A DNA stretch of 64,000 nt from Kappaphycus alvarezii (Eukaryota > Rhodophyta > Florideophyceae > Gigartinales > Solieriaceae): assembly GCA_002205965.3 (NCBI GenBank), contig NADL03000005.1:62001-126000 (forward strand), read 5' to 3'. A program made the position numbers and the translations under genes. Under the pieces are notes generated by a model. It did no database searches. It saw only the letters and a list, made by a program, of their open reading frames with translations, and was not told the DNA's origin. Below, in pieces: positions 12,050 through 24,448 of this stretch (the first letter of the stretch is position 1; each line of letters begins with the position of its first letter).

Positions 12050-13275
12050 GGCAATATCTAAATCCATTTTGTTTCGTCTGCGACAGTTCTCCGTATTTCC
12101 CTTCGAATTATGTCCCCTTGATTGTGTTTATTGTAATTTTCTATGAAATATCTTCGTTCTCCATCCATTCACACAACAAACATCAATAGTTTTTTGGTTT
12201 CAAGATTGTTCGGGACCATGTAGATATGATCTCCGGGCTCTGTTAGCACCTAGGAGGACAGCTGTTCCATCAGAAATTTCCTGACCTCATTTTTACCACA
12301 TCGATATATCTCATTCCATATCTACTCAAGGCTTCCGCAGTGACACCGATGCAAAAAATTAATCCTTATATACGACGAGATCTGCATTAAGCCAGTTTTG
12401 AACAATAGAAATCATGAAAGCGATATTGCGACAGAATTCTTCTGTGAAATCACGCCGAAAGCCACCATCTTTCGCCATCACAAGCTCCATTATCAACATT
12501 TTCCCAGACTAAAAAATGCAAGCGCCATCATCTCACAGCCATTTTCGGACGTTATGTCATTGTAAACGTAATGTGAGAGTCCTTTCCTGAACCAATCCAC
12601 ACCAATAACGTATCAAACGCTGATACTTCCATCCAAGAAGATATGGGAAGATGTCATGAGACATTGCCTGCGGTGATCATTGATCTATTTCCTAAATCTA
12701 ATCACCAGAGACCATCTTTTGTCCTCTAGAGGCCTTTTCTCCCTTTTACGAGCGTGACTCCAGAAAAAATTTCCGAGAACCAGCTCAAATATCCTGCTTA
12801 AGATGATCTTTCCAAAGCTTTAGCCTGAAATATATTTAGACCTAGTCTCATTCCAGAGGTAATGCTGGCCTGAAGATTTAAAACCTTGTCATTAGAATGA
12901 GAACTGCAAAGAACTTCAACGTCTTTCCTAACGAAACGGGTTGCATTACAACGGCATATAATTTCTCATTTATAAATTTACGGATAAAGTTGAGGTTAGG
13001 GAGTGAAAACATGCTCATAAAGCATTCAAATGTTGATTAATTTCGACGAACAGGCCAATAGGCGAGAGAATTTCCAGATAAGCCAATTGGTTTGCAACTA
13101 TTGAAGGAAAGTTTTCACTTATACGTGTTAATGCCTCCTGACTGTTCCACATTCGCTCGTGTACAATTGCAATTGAATCTGGTTGATTCATCGTGAAATC
13201 ACCTGAATTCCTATCTGAGGCGGACGCGGACGATTGAGGAGGATCTAAATCTTGGGTTTCACGGTCGTTCGGCAA
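12050..13275 (-). other. Possible decayed coding sequence, unidentified
   Basis: The minus strand reads protein-like over several broken segments. MPNDRETQDLDPPQSSASAS begins at 13275, and that 86-codon frame ends in LSPIGLFVEINQHLNAL. Further downstream come VSAFDTLLVWIGSGKDSHYV, NGCEMMALAFFSLGK and IIRREIRRTVADETKW, interrupted by stops and frame changes. Composition is less AT-rich than the flanks. I do not recognise a family. A decayed transposon or host gene is equally possible, and part may be coincidence. Confidence 0.25.
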
Positions 13276-13279
13276 CTGG

Positions 13280-14275
13280 GCGGGTTATACCACCGCCAAA
13301 ACATCTGTTGGAAGTAATGCCGCTCTAATTTCAACAATACTCAGCGTGATATTCTTAATGCGTTATCGTATCTTTTCGCTTGCTTCCACTTATTTCCTCC
13401 TTCGCTAACTTAAAAATTAAAACACGGACGGTAATGAAATTTCTAGAGATGAATTTCGTCTTCCAAGGCGATCCTTACAAGCTCTTACATCCCGCCGCTG
13501 ATGTGACAATGGACGCACAGCAGTGAAAAGGATTCTTTGAACGATTCAAGCATCCATTTTTGGGAGGAAGAAGGGAAAACCGAAGGTTACTTGATCAGGA
13601 AAATTTGTTCCTGTGCTGACAAGAGTTTCAATTCTCGAAAAGTCTGTTTTGATCGAGTATAGTCATGTTTTAAAAAGCAGATGAGACCGAAAATGTGGCT
13701 AAAATTAGTTCTTAAAATTTGAGGAGGACAATGCTCCGATAGACACTAGGTAGATAATCCACTACTGCAATGTCGTACGAGAAGATTTATCTACCCCTTT
13801 TGAAGTTGAAGCTAGAGTGAGCTTAATCTCTTCGAGAAAAATAGGCGTCACTCTAGGCGAACAGCTGACCATGTCTTACTATTAAATATCATTAAAAGGA
13901 ATGAGTGGGGGAAATGGTCCTACTTTCAAAATGCCAAGCTACCATACTTTTTGTCACTTGAAAAATTGATGGAGTTTCTTTTTATTTCAATCTCGCTTCG
14001 ATTTGGTCGGGCTGGCGAAGGCTACTATTAATACCACAGAATCACAAGCTTTGGATATAGGTGGATCCAAACCTTTGACTTTTTCTTTTATCCCCCTTTG
14101 CGTTCCGAAACGGTAGAGAGGAGAGAGGGCTCGTTTACTGTGACAGATGTATTGGCTGTTACCCATTCACATTTCACTTCTGAGTGTTGCATTGGATGCA
14201 TGCAGTGAGAAACCTCAAAAGGGAACTTAAACGCCACTCAACAGATAGGCTGCATTGGACATAACTGCTGCTGCA
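13280..14275. other. Intergenic, no gene seen
   Basis: Mixed-composition sequence leading into the 3' end of the LINE at 14280. No open frame of note and no repeat recognised. Confidence 0.4.
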
Positions 14276-14279
14276 GTCC

Positions 14280-15720
14280 GCCTTTGAGTCCGCACGGGCC
14301 CGGACTTTCCATATGTTTCCATGGCCCTCACAGCCACGTTCCTCGCAATGTCAGTAAGCATGGCATAGTGCGTCCGGGTGCCAACCGCCGAGGAAAGATA
14401 TTGGTAAGGGCACAGTCTTCTCCCCTAGCGAAGTTGCAGGAGAGCTTAGTATCTCCTATATTTTGCAGTGCTGCCGCGTTGAGGGATGTCAATTGGTTGA
14501 AACAGCGCACTTTCTATTGGAGGGTGCTAAGTGGTTCACAAAGGTGATATCGAAGGGTCGATATCCCCTGACCTCCCTATTGCCCGAAAATCGGGCCTGG
14601 TGTGGTGAAGGCCTTCTCGATGCTCACGGCCGGCGACGAGCAGCCTTGCAAGGTACTCAGCGAAACGGTCACCTGACGATCATGATGGGTGATTCTTTGT
14701 CCCCGTAGAGGCAGTTCATTAGGTGGTCGCCATAAATGTCAAGGATTTCCCAGCAGTTAGTACTTGGTCACTTAGTGCCGGGAGAGAAGATCGGGCTTCG
14801 CAGTAATGCTGCAGCCAACCGAAAACTCCCATGGGTTAATGTTTGTTTGGAGTCGGGGCATGAGGCGCAGTACACCCATTCCTTGGCACCAAGGAAGGGC
14901 CATACTGGCGCGGAAAGCTTGTCCTCTGTAGTCGCCGAGAGGTATTTCTCCTTGCACTTTTTCATGACTGCATCGGCCGTGTTTAGTTTGAAAAAAATAC
15001 GCTAAAAGGGATAATCCTTGATGGCGTGCAGGAGCGCGACCAATTCCTATAGGCCTCTGCTGCGTCCCCGTATGTCCTAAGTCCATATTTTGAAGCTGGC
15101 AAAATGCGCTGCACAGTTTGTTAGCGGCCAAGTAGAGGCAAGGAAGGCAGCAGCTGTAGTGGTTGTCGCATAGGTAAGCCCTATCCAAGGGATGGTTTCT
15201 TGCCATCGATGTGTTTCACCGGGAGCTGGAGCTTCGAAATACGTCAGGGTCGAGTACACCCCAGCCATTGTTCGAACAACGCTCCGTCATGCTGTCGAAT
15301 TCCTTGCGCCCTCTGTGGTGCAGGACGATGGCAGTGGTCGTAGCAAATAACAAATCATTGCAAACCCTGAAACAATTTCGTAGCAGCTGGAAAGCTACTT
15401 GAGGATTCTCAAGATCAACGATGGTGTCGAGGAACGGCTTAGTGAACGCACGTGTGCCGTAAAGGAGCACTTTGTGAATTCGTCGGAACCGATGGGGGCG
15501 TTCAGGACAAAAGTCCCTCGCTGTACTCCTGCCTACGCTGTACCAGGTACTGGCGTCTAACAGATTCCGGTGGTGGCGTAGGCTACCCAACCATGGCATT
15601 TTGCAGGCGCCAGATGCAGACCTCTGCTCGGTTGCACTGAGAGAGTTAGGATTTCTAGTATTTGAGCAGTTGCTCATGTCGTGCAATTCTATACCCGTGT
15701 CGTGATACCAGATCTGAAGC
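14280..15720 (-). pseudogene. LINE non-LTR retrotransposon, 3' part (copy 2)
   Basis: Read on the minus strand, the order matches the C-terminal half of a LINE polymerase. LHLAPAKC and a VLNAPIGSDEF-type motif come first (palm/thumb region of the reverse transcriptase, about 15600-15480). DLENPQVAFQLLRNCFRVCN and a GRKEFDSMTERC segment follow (15410-15290). Next is KYLSATTEDKLSAPVWPFLG with CASCPDSKQTLTHGSF (about 14950-14830), then a GDHLMNC-type zinc-binding piece near 14720 and a PFDITFVNHLAPSN piece near 14570. The end is LGGWHPDA (about 14390-14370) and a METYGK-like tail. Several single-base frameshifts break it. No reverse-transcriptase catalytic block or endonuclease is visible upstream, so the copy is 5'-truncated. 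Confidence 0.75.
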
Positions 15721-15724
15721 GGTA

Positions 15725-18390
15725 GGTTTGCAACGCTCTGTTCTTCCTTCGTCTGACCTAAGGAGCTCCCCTATTTTCAGGATGAGAGGGTGAAACACAG
15801 ATCAAGCAGAAACTTGCTTTAAACAACTGCACTGCCAAAGCGTAACATCAAATTTCGGTCTGATATTAAACTTAGATGTGTGAACACGACCATTTCCAGG
15901 TATTTTTGCTCTCATCAATGAGAAAGGTGGTCACATAAAGCACTGAGATTGTGCACTAATGCTTTCGAAAGAATTGCATGGTTCTCTGCTTGACACCTAT
16001 AAATATCGGATAGGCTTCTTTACTTGGGACCTTGAGATACCCTAATCGCAAGGTGCCCGTCGATTCTTCTCTTGGAGTTCAATCCGTTAGCTGCAGTTTC
16101 AGGGGTTTACTTCTGCATGCCTAGAATGGTTCACACAACATACTGGTATGTTCTTGCAAAGAATTATGCCGTTATTCAGCAAGACAGCGAACAGTACTAT
16201 GAAGGGCTTGTAATGACTTTTTATTCTCTCGTTCAGTTGCATTCCATGCATTGCAATAATTAATGTTTAAGTACAATCCGTCGAATGGGCCCCAGTAAGA
16301 ATTTCAAGTTTTTGGAAGAATTAAGCTGTACCCAACAATGTCTTCATTATCAACTCCACCTGGTTCTTTCACTACCTCTCTTTTACCTCTTACAGCCAAA
16401 ATGCAAAGTCCTTTGACCTTGAAATTGGAAGACGCACGTGAGCTTTCGACGTTTTGTGTCCTCACAATGCTTTTCATAAAGAAAGTAAATAAAGTTATTC
16501 CTCTAGATCTGTGAACAAGATGGTTGTAAACTTTCCTTGCAATTCTGTCCTGAATTTGCATCAAAACTGCTTTACATCTTGATCGGTGATTGATACAGAA
16601 ATCCTCTCCATTCGAACACCGCGAGACTTTCGATGGCGTTTAGTGATTCTGCCACTATGAAAACGATTTGCATTTGCTATGGTTTGGGAACATAATTCAT
16701 ACCAACGATCACAAGTTTACCAACTCTTCGCAACTAGTGTAACCCAGAACATGCATGGTTCAGGTTTTTGAACACATTAAAAGGTCCCCCTTCACAACTC
16801 ACTCATTTTGTCATCAACCCTGATTGCACAGTATGACAGGGTAATTTTTTAACCACTAGTTGCAAAATCACCACTCGTAGGCTAGGGTTGTTGGATTTCA
16901 TTCCGAATCATTTTAGTTTTAGTGCGAAACGAAATGATTCTGATACGGTACGCTGTATCAAGTGTGAAAGCTCTTACAATCATTTGTCTTGAGAATTCTC
17001 AAACATAATTTGTGTATTCTGAATATCTCATTTTTGCTAATTTGCTGTCGGGTGCACAAGATGAAGCCGAATACTGCGCATACATTGAGTTTGTGTATAA
17101 ATGTGCGGTACAGTATCAACTAGAGTACGATAACAGCGCTGTATGATCACAATGCAAGTAAAACAGTGCAGTATTATTAATCCAAAACTGTCTTGGCACA
17201 TGAATTCATTGGAACAACCGAGTGAAGGTATTGCGAATTAATCAGTGAGCTTTGACGAATCATGCATCATGCCATTCGACTTGCGAAAGTGCGGAAGTAC
17301 GGAAATATCTTTGCGAAAGAAAAAAAAGGGGTACACCCAATTTCAGAGCAAGCCATCTCCCCTCGAATTCGTAGTAATTCCGTGAAATTAATCTCCAACC
17401 TGCCGTAGTGCAACAAGTGGCAATACTACTCATTTGCATGATATGCTGCCACGTGCTCGACTCTTCAATCATTCAAACTACGACAAGTTTTGCACGGCAC
17501 ACATCCACAAGATGTAACAAGGTGCTAGCATTTTTTGATTTCTTACGACACACCATGAGCTAGAATGCTTATGTGGAGAAACCGCGGTTCAAAACTTTTT
17601 AATTGCTGTATCATTGCGGTCTTGCGACTACAAACAACAATTCCAAAAGGATACGCGCAGCAAAAACAACAGTTGCTTGCATGAATATAGTGCAATCTGG
17701 AAAAACCCTATGCGAAAGAGCGGATTATGGATACAACGACGCATTTGTGGCAGTGACGGCAACACTTTTCGGCAAGCCAACGGCACTATGCATTAGGTTA
17801 AGGAGGTTATAATCCGAGATCTCTAGCCTCGAGTACACGCGTTGTTACCACTGTCGAAAGTATAAAATTTCTTGGCATTAATCAGATGGACCCATGCAAA
17901 GCGCGTGAAGGGAATATCAGAGTCTCATGGCAGGTCAATTGTTGAGCGATTACGGCATATTTGGTGGTTTTCTTTTGCCTCACTCTATTGAGAGGCAAGA
18001 TACGTAACAAACCAGCAAAGGCATTGTTGCGTTTTGCAGTGAACAAGCCAAGTGCGGAATACCGAATATGGGTCATGGTAGTGACAAGCAGTGTCTCAAG
18101 ACTGGTGGGATGGATTCAAGACATTTGAAATAAAGGGTTGGGCGGGTGATTGCTGTTCATAATTCAATTACGGTAGTGTAGGTGCGCAATAGATCTCCAA
18201 GTGGTTGAATGGGCGACGGTGGACCAGTAATAATAAGAGATAATCCATGGACGGAAAGCGATTTGGGGTGCGCCGTATTACTGTCTCCATGCGCAAATTT
18301 GAGCTGGCGGATGGGCGCATGGCCGCAGCTGGAACAGGTTGAAATGTGCACAGAATGTACATTCTACTCTGGGTTTCGGGCTCGCGACGC
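15725..18390. other. Intergenic, no gene supported
   Basis: About 2.7 kb. Frames at 16072-16263, 16304-16564 and 17603-17812 are short and carry no recognisable motif. It may hold older transposon sequence, but I cannot name one. Confidence 0.4.
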
Positions 18391-18395
18391 TGGTA

Positions 18396-18668
18396 AAGTA
18401 CTGTACTGTACTGTACAGTACAGTGCTGGACCGGACCGGGTCATAGACAGTGACGTACGGGAGTACAGTAAAGTACAGTACAGTACAGTACTGTATAGCA
18501 CTGGAGCGCGCCATGTGAATGGCACAGTACTGTACTGTACTGTACAGTAAAGTCCATGCAGCAGTACAGTAGTTGCGAGTACTGTACCATACTTATGTGG
18601 ACGGTACAAATGCTTCAAGCATTGTGGCTTGCAACATGGGTCTATACTGTACTGTACTGTACTGTATA
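18396..18668. repeat. TACTG/CAGTA pentamer clusters with GTAC palindromes
   Basis: Four clusters within 270 bp (about 18396-18426, 18461-18498, 18523-18550 and 18641-18668) are built from the 5-bp unit TACTG. Each unit run tends to switch to its complement CAGTA, making palindromes centred on GTAC such as TACTGTACAGTA. Apparent ORFs across this block are artefacts of the repeat. Similar clusters recur throughout the right-hand 45 kb of the window but not in the first 18 kb. Confidence 0.9.
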
Positions 18669-18669
18669 T

Positions 18670-20000
18670 TTCATGCCATATTGGTGTGGTGAACATTTAT
18701 TTATTCTGCTGATATTGGTGGAGCTGGTTTATGCGAGATTGACGATATGTTTTATTGGCAAATCGTTTAATTGCATTTTATTGAATTGAATAAAAACAAG
18801 AGTCCCTTTATCGTGCGCTCTATGACTGGGCCATTGAATCTTTCCAATGCAACAAATAAAAGTTTTTTCCGCGCAAACTTGGCCGCGATCTCCCTACGAC
18901 GGCTCGTCTCGCCTCTCTAGGTACAGTATATGGCGAAATCCTGCACCCACATCAGTCCGCTGCTAGTTTCTCTCACCGTTACAAGCAGGTATCCAGCCCG
19001 AAAGTAGTTTCCTTTCAAACACTACATGGCTCCATTATTTCCAGATTTTGCACTTGAGTTGGAGCTTTGACACGGTGTTGACGCGATTTGATTGCCGTCA
19101 GTTGGGAGTCGAGGAGAGAGCGTCTGGCTTTTCAAAAGAGGGTCCGTACGTAAGTGATGGCGTAGATTGTTTTTCCGTTGGATTGCAAAAATGGCCCACC
19201 AACGCCAGCGGAAGGTTGACAGCCGTGATGAACTTTGAGGAACTGTGTTTCAAGGTGCCCAGCCCACCCGCACCACTGCTTTCATTTTTGGAGTTTTTCA
19301 ACGAGTACAAGATTGGAAATCCATTGGCAAATGTACATTTGGAAACGGCAAAATCATGTACCAAGGGACTAGAATACAGTATACCGCAGCCCACATAGAA
19401 CGCTGCAAAAGTGGATGAATTTGAAAGTGAGAAAAGAATTCATTGACAAGATAAATGATTGGTATTTTTAGGAAAGTTGGTAGTAAAAGGAAATCATTTG
19501 TGATGAAAGTCATCTTGCTTTCAACAACAAGCAACAGCAGGGAGTTTGTAAGCAGTTGTAAGCACCACTTTGCAAAACGTCAGCAAAAAAAATCTGCAAT
19601 TTTCTGACCTATGCTTTCTCGTCGGTCGCACGGATGGGCGCTAGGTATGTTTCGCGCTGTCTGTTGACGTGTATCACTTTTTATATCTTCAAGCAAGTAC
19701 AATTGCGGATAAGTCCTTCAAGGACAACGTCCAAAATTAAGAGCGGCATTGTTGTCTGTCGGTCCGTTAGAGAAAGAAAGTAGAGATACCTGTTTGAATT
19801 TTCTTTTTTTTTTTTATACGATTTAGAGACTGACGCTGACAACGAAATTTGGGGAAAGATAAAAAAAAGTGTTGGCGCAAAAGAAAGAAGGTTATACATT
19901 TGAAAGGTGGGACCCTTGAGCAGTCAGTGCCTGGCCTAATTGTTTAAGAAATTATTTTGTGGAGAGTATGACCGATTGGGTGAGATTTTGTGCGGCTGGT
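18670..20000. other. Intergenic, no gene supported
   Basis: The longest frame (19048-19398, plus, 116 codons) shows no family signature. A short A/T homopolymer lies near 19805. The last part is the presumed upstream region of the C2/WW gene. Confidence 0.4.
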
Positions 20001-20003
20001 GGT

Positions 20004-20010
20004 TATATAA
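20004..20010 (+). promoter_or_regulatory. TATA-box-like motif upstream of the C2/WW gene
   Basis: TATATAA followed by AGG, about 270-480 bp upstream of the candidate start codons and ahead of a long pyrimidine-rich tract. A positional guess only. Confidence 0.35.
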
Positions 20011-20154
20011 AGGCGAACGGCCCCCCAACCCAACAGCCAACCAGGTGTCATATTTAAAATGTATGCAGCATGAGCCAATCAAAGTGCTCCCAGTGTCATC
20101 ATTTGCCACAATTTTTGTCTAAAAAAACAAAAACAAAAAAGGACATTCTCACCC

Positions 20155-20460
20155 CACATCATATTAACTCCTCCTCCCCCCAAAATCCTTTTTTTTTTTC
20201 CACAGCAACTCACACGATATACCGCTTCCCGCCCCAGTTTTATCGACTGCCTTCTTACTGCGTACACCAATGCCGTCCACCCAACCCCCACTCCCCACTG
20301 CCCCCCAACCAACCTGTCTTTCCTTTCCTTACCCTCCAACCTGTTCGTCAATTTCTCTCCCCTCCTCCCCTACTTCCTACTTTCCCTCATCACTCCTCCT
20401 ACCTTCTTCCCATCCGATCATAGCATCCGCAATACCAATACCAACTCCCAAGCCTTACGT
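20155..20460 (+). promoter_or_regulatory. Pyrimidine-rich leader
   Basis: About 300 bp, almost entirely C and T on the coding strand, directly before the C2/WW reading frame. Similar CT-rich leaders precede the PRA1, cytidylyltransferase and DUF3684-type genes here. Such tracts are common just upstream of fungal start codons. Confidence 0.5.
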
Positions 20461-22882
20461 CGGCGTTGTCGCCCTATCAAGGGCAAGCAATGACATCCGC
20501 CGTAGCCACACACAACCCATCCCCAACTCCTCCCCTTGCAAAAACTCCACAAAAGCCGCCCGAAAGAAGGTTCGCGTCCAAGAGATCATCCCCGACGACG
20601 AATCCACCAAACTCGTCGACACGTTTCATGTCCAAATTTCAAACGTGCGTGGTATCTTACGTGTCGCCGAGGCACGACCCGTCTTTCTCACATTCGAGTT
20701 TGATAGCTACTGGTATGCAGAGACAGACGTCTGGCGTCATAATGTCGAGCCAATTTGGGGCTTTAATTCCGCCTCATTCGTGGTCATGACGGTCGTAAAC
20801 CGGTTTCTGCAAATGGTGAAAACCATCCGCTTCGCGGTGTGATTCCAGAGGCAAAGTTATATACGAAACAGAGTTTGGTCACAAATTGCATCGCAAGTTT
20901 CTTATTGTCAAGCTGGCTGAGCGAAGTCCATACGGCGATGTAGAGTGGGGACAAGGTGTCATACCCCTCGACTCTGTTGCACGTGGCTGTGCATCCACCG
21001 ACATTTCCATCCTTGCAAAGGATAATGTTACCTGTTATGGCAACATCACCTGCAATATTACCATGGCAAATGTTCAAAAAGTACGCGCCCATCTTACGGA
21101 TATAAGGCTTTCCGAGTATCCAGAGGCCTATACTTACGATGTCAAGTTGATCTACCTGGAATTTGGCTACACCGGCTTCGAAGCGGGCTACTGCAAATGC
21201 ACTGAGAAACGCTCTGAAGGTGAGCCACGATTTTCCGCCAGCCAGCCCTCGAATATGATACATCTCTGCGCGATATGCTCGTATCCGGTTCCGGGTCCCC
21301 CTCCCTCAAGATTTATTTTTCCGTTCATCGCCAGGTCGCTCGCAATCGAACCGAGGAGATTGGTGTTGGCGCCCTTCCCTGTGCGCATGCTTTTTTCGAA
21401 GGTGCACGAGGGATGGATGGACTTGCCCACCAAGTTAAAGTCCCGCTGGCCAACTACAAGGGTGTCATTCGCGGCAAGATTCTTTTGCGAAACATTCCGC
21501 AGTTTTCGCAATTGCCCGGTGATGACCTGGTCAATGTAGACGGCAACATCTTGCCACTTGACCTTGACTGACCTCCAGAAAGCTATTGCCGTGGGTCAAG
21601 TTACCCAAATCGCGCGAACAAGACCTGAAGTCGCCAATGCAACTCAGGCAGATGTGGGACAAAAGGAGACTTGTCCTTTAGGTGCTACAAAAACCGGCGA
21701 ACCTGTTCATGTCGGTTCCAATGGGGCCATGGCCATTACAGGAAATGGCAACCACGTGGGGGATTGCAATATCATCCCATGGCGGAATCTGCATCTGATG
21801 CGGGTCAGAGTCATCTGCGGGCAGTCCGCGACGACGTGCTGGGAAGAGGGTAAACGTGAATGGTGGCACAACGATTGAGGCGGGTAAACGCGGACAACGG
21901 GACGTCAAGGGCGGTCGCAAAATGCTCCGGCAAATGCGAACGATGCGGCTAACGTTGCCACTAGTCCGCTCGCGTCGCCAGGGCAGATGTATACGCGGAG
22001 GCAGAAATGGCTCATGCTGTAGCGGGAGGCAAAACCACGGACAAGGTGAAACCAAAGGGACACGGAAGGGTTACGCAGGGCCGTTGAGGCATGAATGGAT
22101 GAGGGGCATAACGAGGAAGAGGAGCTTGGGATCGAAGATGAGGGAGATAGGGGGCGGAGGGATTGGACAGTGAGGGCAGTGGGAACGATTTGCGGACCTG
22201 CGAATTGATGGCAGTGAGCATGAGAATCAGAGGGAAATGGGGGCGGCGGATATGGCTGGGACGACTTGGAATTATGGAGGGCAATGGGAGGCGCGACATG
22301 AAGTAAGGAATATGGGGATATGTGCGGGAGAGAAGGAGTAAGAGTGGGAAGAGCGTAGGTAGCGCGGGGACTGCCGATGGTGGGGTTGAGATCGGATCTG
22401 TGGTACTTTCCATGGCATCAGATGATGGTTATGCGACTGGTTCTCGCACTACGACTGAGGATGTGATGACAATATCGCAACGATTCAGTACTGGGCCACC
22501 TTCGGAGGAACGATTCGAGGTTGAGCATGCAGATGACAAGGTACTGGGGGATGTTGGACATGGAGTGATGATGATGGGAGATGAGCTGATTGGAAGTGAA
22601 GTAATGGACAACGGACAAGCATGTGGAAGGGATGGATTTGAGGAGCATGCCTACGAATATGGCGAGGAAGCAGAATGGACGCGATTCTAGATCGGTCGAG
22701 TGGACAATATTTCTTCGCTCACAGGTACTCAGGAAAGCTTGTGGCTGCCTCCAAGGTGGGAGCGAATGGAGGACAAGGAAGGGCGAGAATACTTTGTGGA
22801 TCACGGTAATCAAAAGACGCAGCGAGAGTTTCCGGCAACGGAGGCACGAGCGTATAGAGAGAGTGTATATACGGCAAGATAA
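20270..22882 (+). CDS. C2-domain protein with C-terminal WW domain
   Basis: Probable membrane-binding adaptor. A C2-like domain starts at KLVDTFHVQISNVRGI (about 20600) and runs through FDSYWYAETDVW to VIYETEFGHKLHRKFLIVKL (20860-20925) and GDVEWGQGVIPLDSVARG. A second C2-like stretch covers NVQKVRAHLTDIRLSEYPEA (about 21070) to VKVPLANYKGVIRGKILLRN (about 21500). A low-complexity linker of about 1 kb follows, then a WW domain at 22745-22834 (LPPRWERMEDKEGREYFVDH), ending in a stop at 22882. The second WW tryptophan is Arg (TQREFP where TQWEDP is usual). No HECT domain follows, so it is not a complete Nedd4-type ligase. The start is either ATG 20270 (low-complexity N-terminus) or ATG 20490. 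Frames change near 20570, 20790, 21200 and in the linker, so introns or indels are present. C2 and WW calls are by motif. Confidence 0.6.
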
Positions 22883-22889
22883 TGGAATG

Positions 22890-23420
22890 GTCGGTCTGGA
22901 TAGATATTATATTTTTTCGAGATTTCGACGGACTTGGATTGGAGCGTTTGGCTTGAGATTGAAGCAGAGAATGTAGTGTCGTTTCCGCCAATAACAATGG
23001 CTTTGGTTCTGGTTTGGTAGTGGGTAGAAGGTGGTGCTCGATAAAAACTGTAGGTTACCCTTCGAGGGTAGTCATTAGAGTTGTTTCAATGATAGAATGT
23101 TGGTTTTCGGTACCATCAAGCAACTTGAAGCTTAAATTAAGTCGACTCTTCAAATGGTTTTTCGAGAAGAGAGTTTCAACACATGTTCCGTGAAGGTGCT
23201 ACGTGGTATTCCTGCTCTCAGCCGTAGACTAAAGGTCAGACTCTCCTGAAACGTTGCTGGATCGGATTGGCGACTGAGAGGTTGTTGTCGCTTGTCTTCA
23301 AGCTTGAATGTAATTGTGATGCGAGGGGACGGGGGCAAATCGGTATGTGCAAGATTCACTGCACCGGCATGGGTTTTGGATGGATATCCGTACTTCCTTT
23401 ACTGTAATGCATTGAAGTTC
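22890..23420. other. Intergenic, no gene seen
   Basis: Short frames only; probably 3' region of the C2/WW gene and upstream region of the next gene. Confidence 0.4.
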
Positions 23421-23424
23421 TGAC

Positions 23425-23442
23425 GTACAGTACAGTACAGTA
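23425..23442. repeat. GTACA-type pentamer cluster
   Basis: Three and a half GTACA units ending in GTA, about 210 bp upstream of the candidate start codon at 23651. Confidence 0.85.
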
Positions 23443-23650
23443 ACTTGTTGCAGTGTTACGTGATGCTTCTCCCTCAAACATCCTCCGTGTCGACAAACCG
23501 CCGCATCAGCAGATTATATCACGCCCAACTCTCGGTGTCACACACCAGAGCCATGGGGGATGTCGCTCATCAAAGTGGAGATCCTACCGATGCGTCCCAC
23601 GCGGATTTCACAACCTCTTCCCGAGGCCTGCGACCACCGAACACATCGAA

Positions 23651-24352
23651 ATGGACGACAGTGAGCTTGATGCAATGGCTGTCGAACTAAGGGACGAACC
23701 TTACGCACATGCCTTCCACATCTCAATCTCTCTCTCGACGTCAACATAGACGACGACGACCTGGGCGATATGGCCAACGAACTAGAGGCCGAGCGTATGA
23801 CTGATATACCCGCTGGTATCGCCTCTGTGATTCCGCCGTCAAACGCCGCTGCAATGCCGCGTCTCGCTATGCGACGGCCTGCTGTCATGCCGTCTATGCT
23901 GCCTCATCGATGAATGCCTCTGCGTTGGCTACGGGCATAGGGCCTGCGCAAGTGTCTCGCGCGTCTGCATATCCGCGTGCGTCGTTTTCAACAAAAGTTG
24001 CACCAGCGAGGAATTCGTTTCCTGTTGGCGGGAAAAAAGGGGATTTTACTTTGAGACGGCGTTTGGGGTCAAAGTGGTGAGAGATGGCGGTGTGTTGTGA
24101 GAGAGGATGAAGAGAATGGCATCTGCGGTTCACGGCCGCTCAGCCGTGGGTATAAAGGGGAGAGCTTGGATGTGCCGCCTTTGTCTCTTGAATCCGATTG
24201 GAATGGCACTTGAGGATGCCAAGAAAGTGAGCATCGAGACGCAGCTGCCTCCCGGCTTTGCGGATCAGCTAACGACCGTAATCAAGGAGAATGGCCCTCT
24301 GTATCTTCGCGAGGTGAACAACTGCACGAGCGAGACTAGCAACGGATCCTGA
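23651..24352 (+). CDS. Unidentified gene, acidic N-terminus
   Basis: I do not recognise this protein. From ATG 23651 it reads MDDSELDAMAVELRDEPYAH. After a frame change it continues with a strongly acidic DDDDLGDMANELEAERM stretch and an Ala/Pro-rich VIPPSNAAAMPRLAMRRPAV segment. A last frame ends in ALEDAKKVSIETQLPPGFAD and NGPLYLREVNNCTSETSNGS with a stop at 24352. The acidic ELD/ELE pieces resemble regulatory tails of small coiled proteins, but no domain can be named. Its stop lies about 100 bp from the stop of the DUF3684-type gene on the opposite strand (convergent pair). A GTAC pentamer cluster lies 210 bp upstream. Exon structure is unresolved. Confidence 0.4.
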
Positions 24353-24448
24353 TTTCGATCCAAGCATATTTCCTGCAACCGTCAAGAGATTCGTACAGAT
24401 GGGTTAGCTTTCACGTTCTACACTAGTATGCTGTTTGCGAAAAGTTGC

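Noticed and set aside
18209-18696. Overlapping frames rich in YCTVQYST-type residues on both strands
   Set aside because: They are translations of the TACTG/CAGTA pentamer repeat, which is open in several frames.
22012-22413. 133-codon Pro/Leu-rich minus frame
   Set aside because: Shadow of the purine-rich linker of the plus-strand C2/WW gene.
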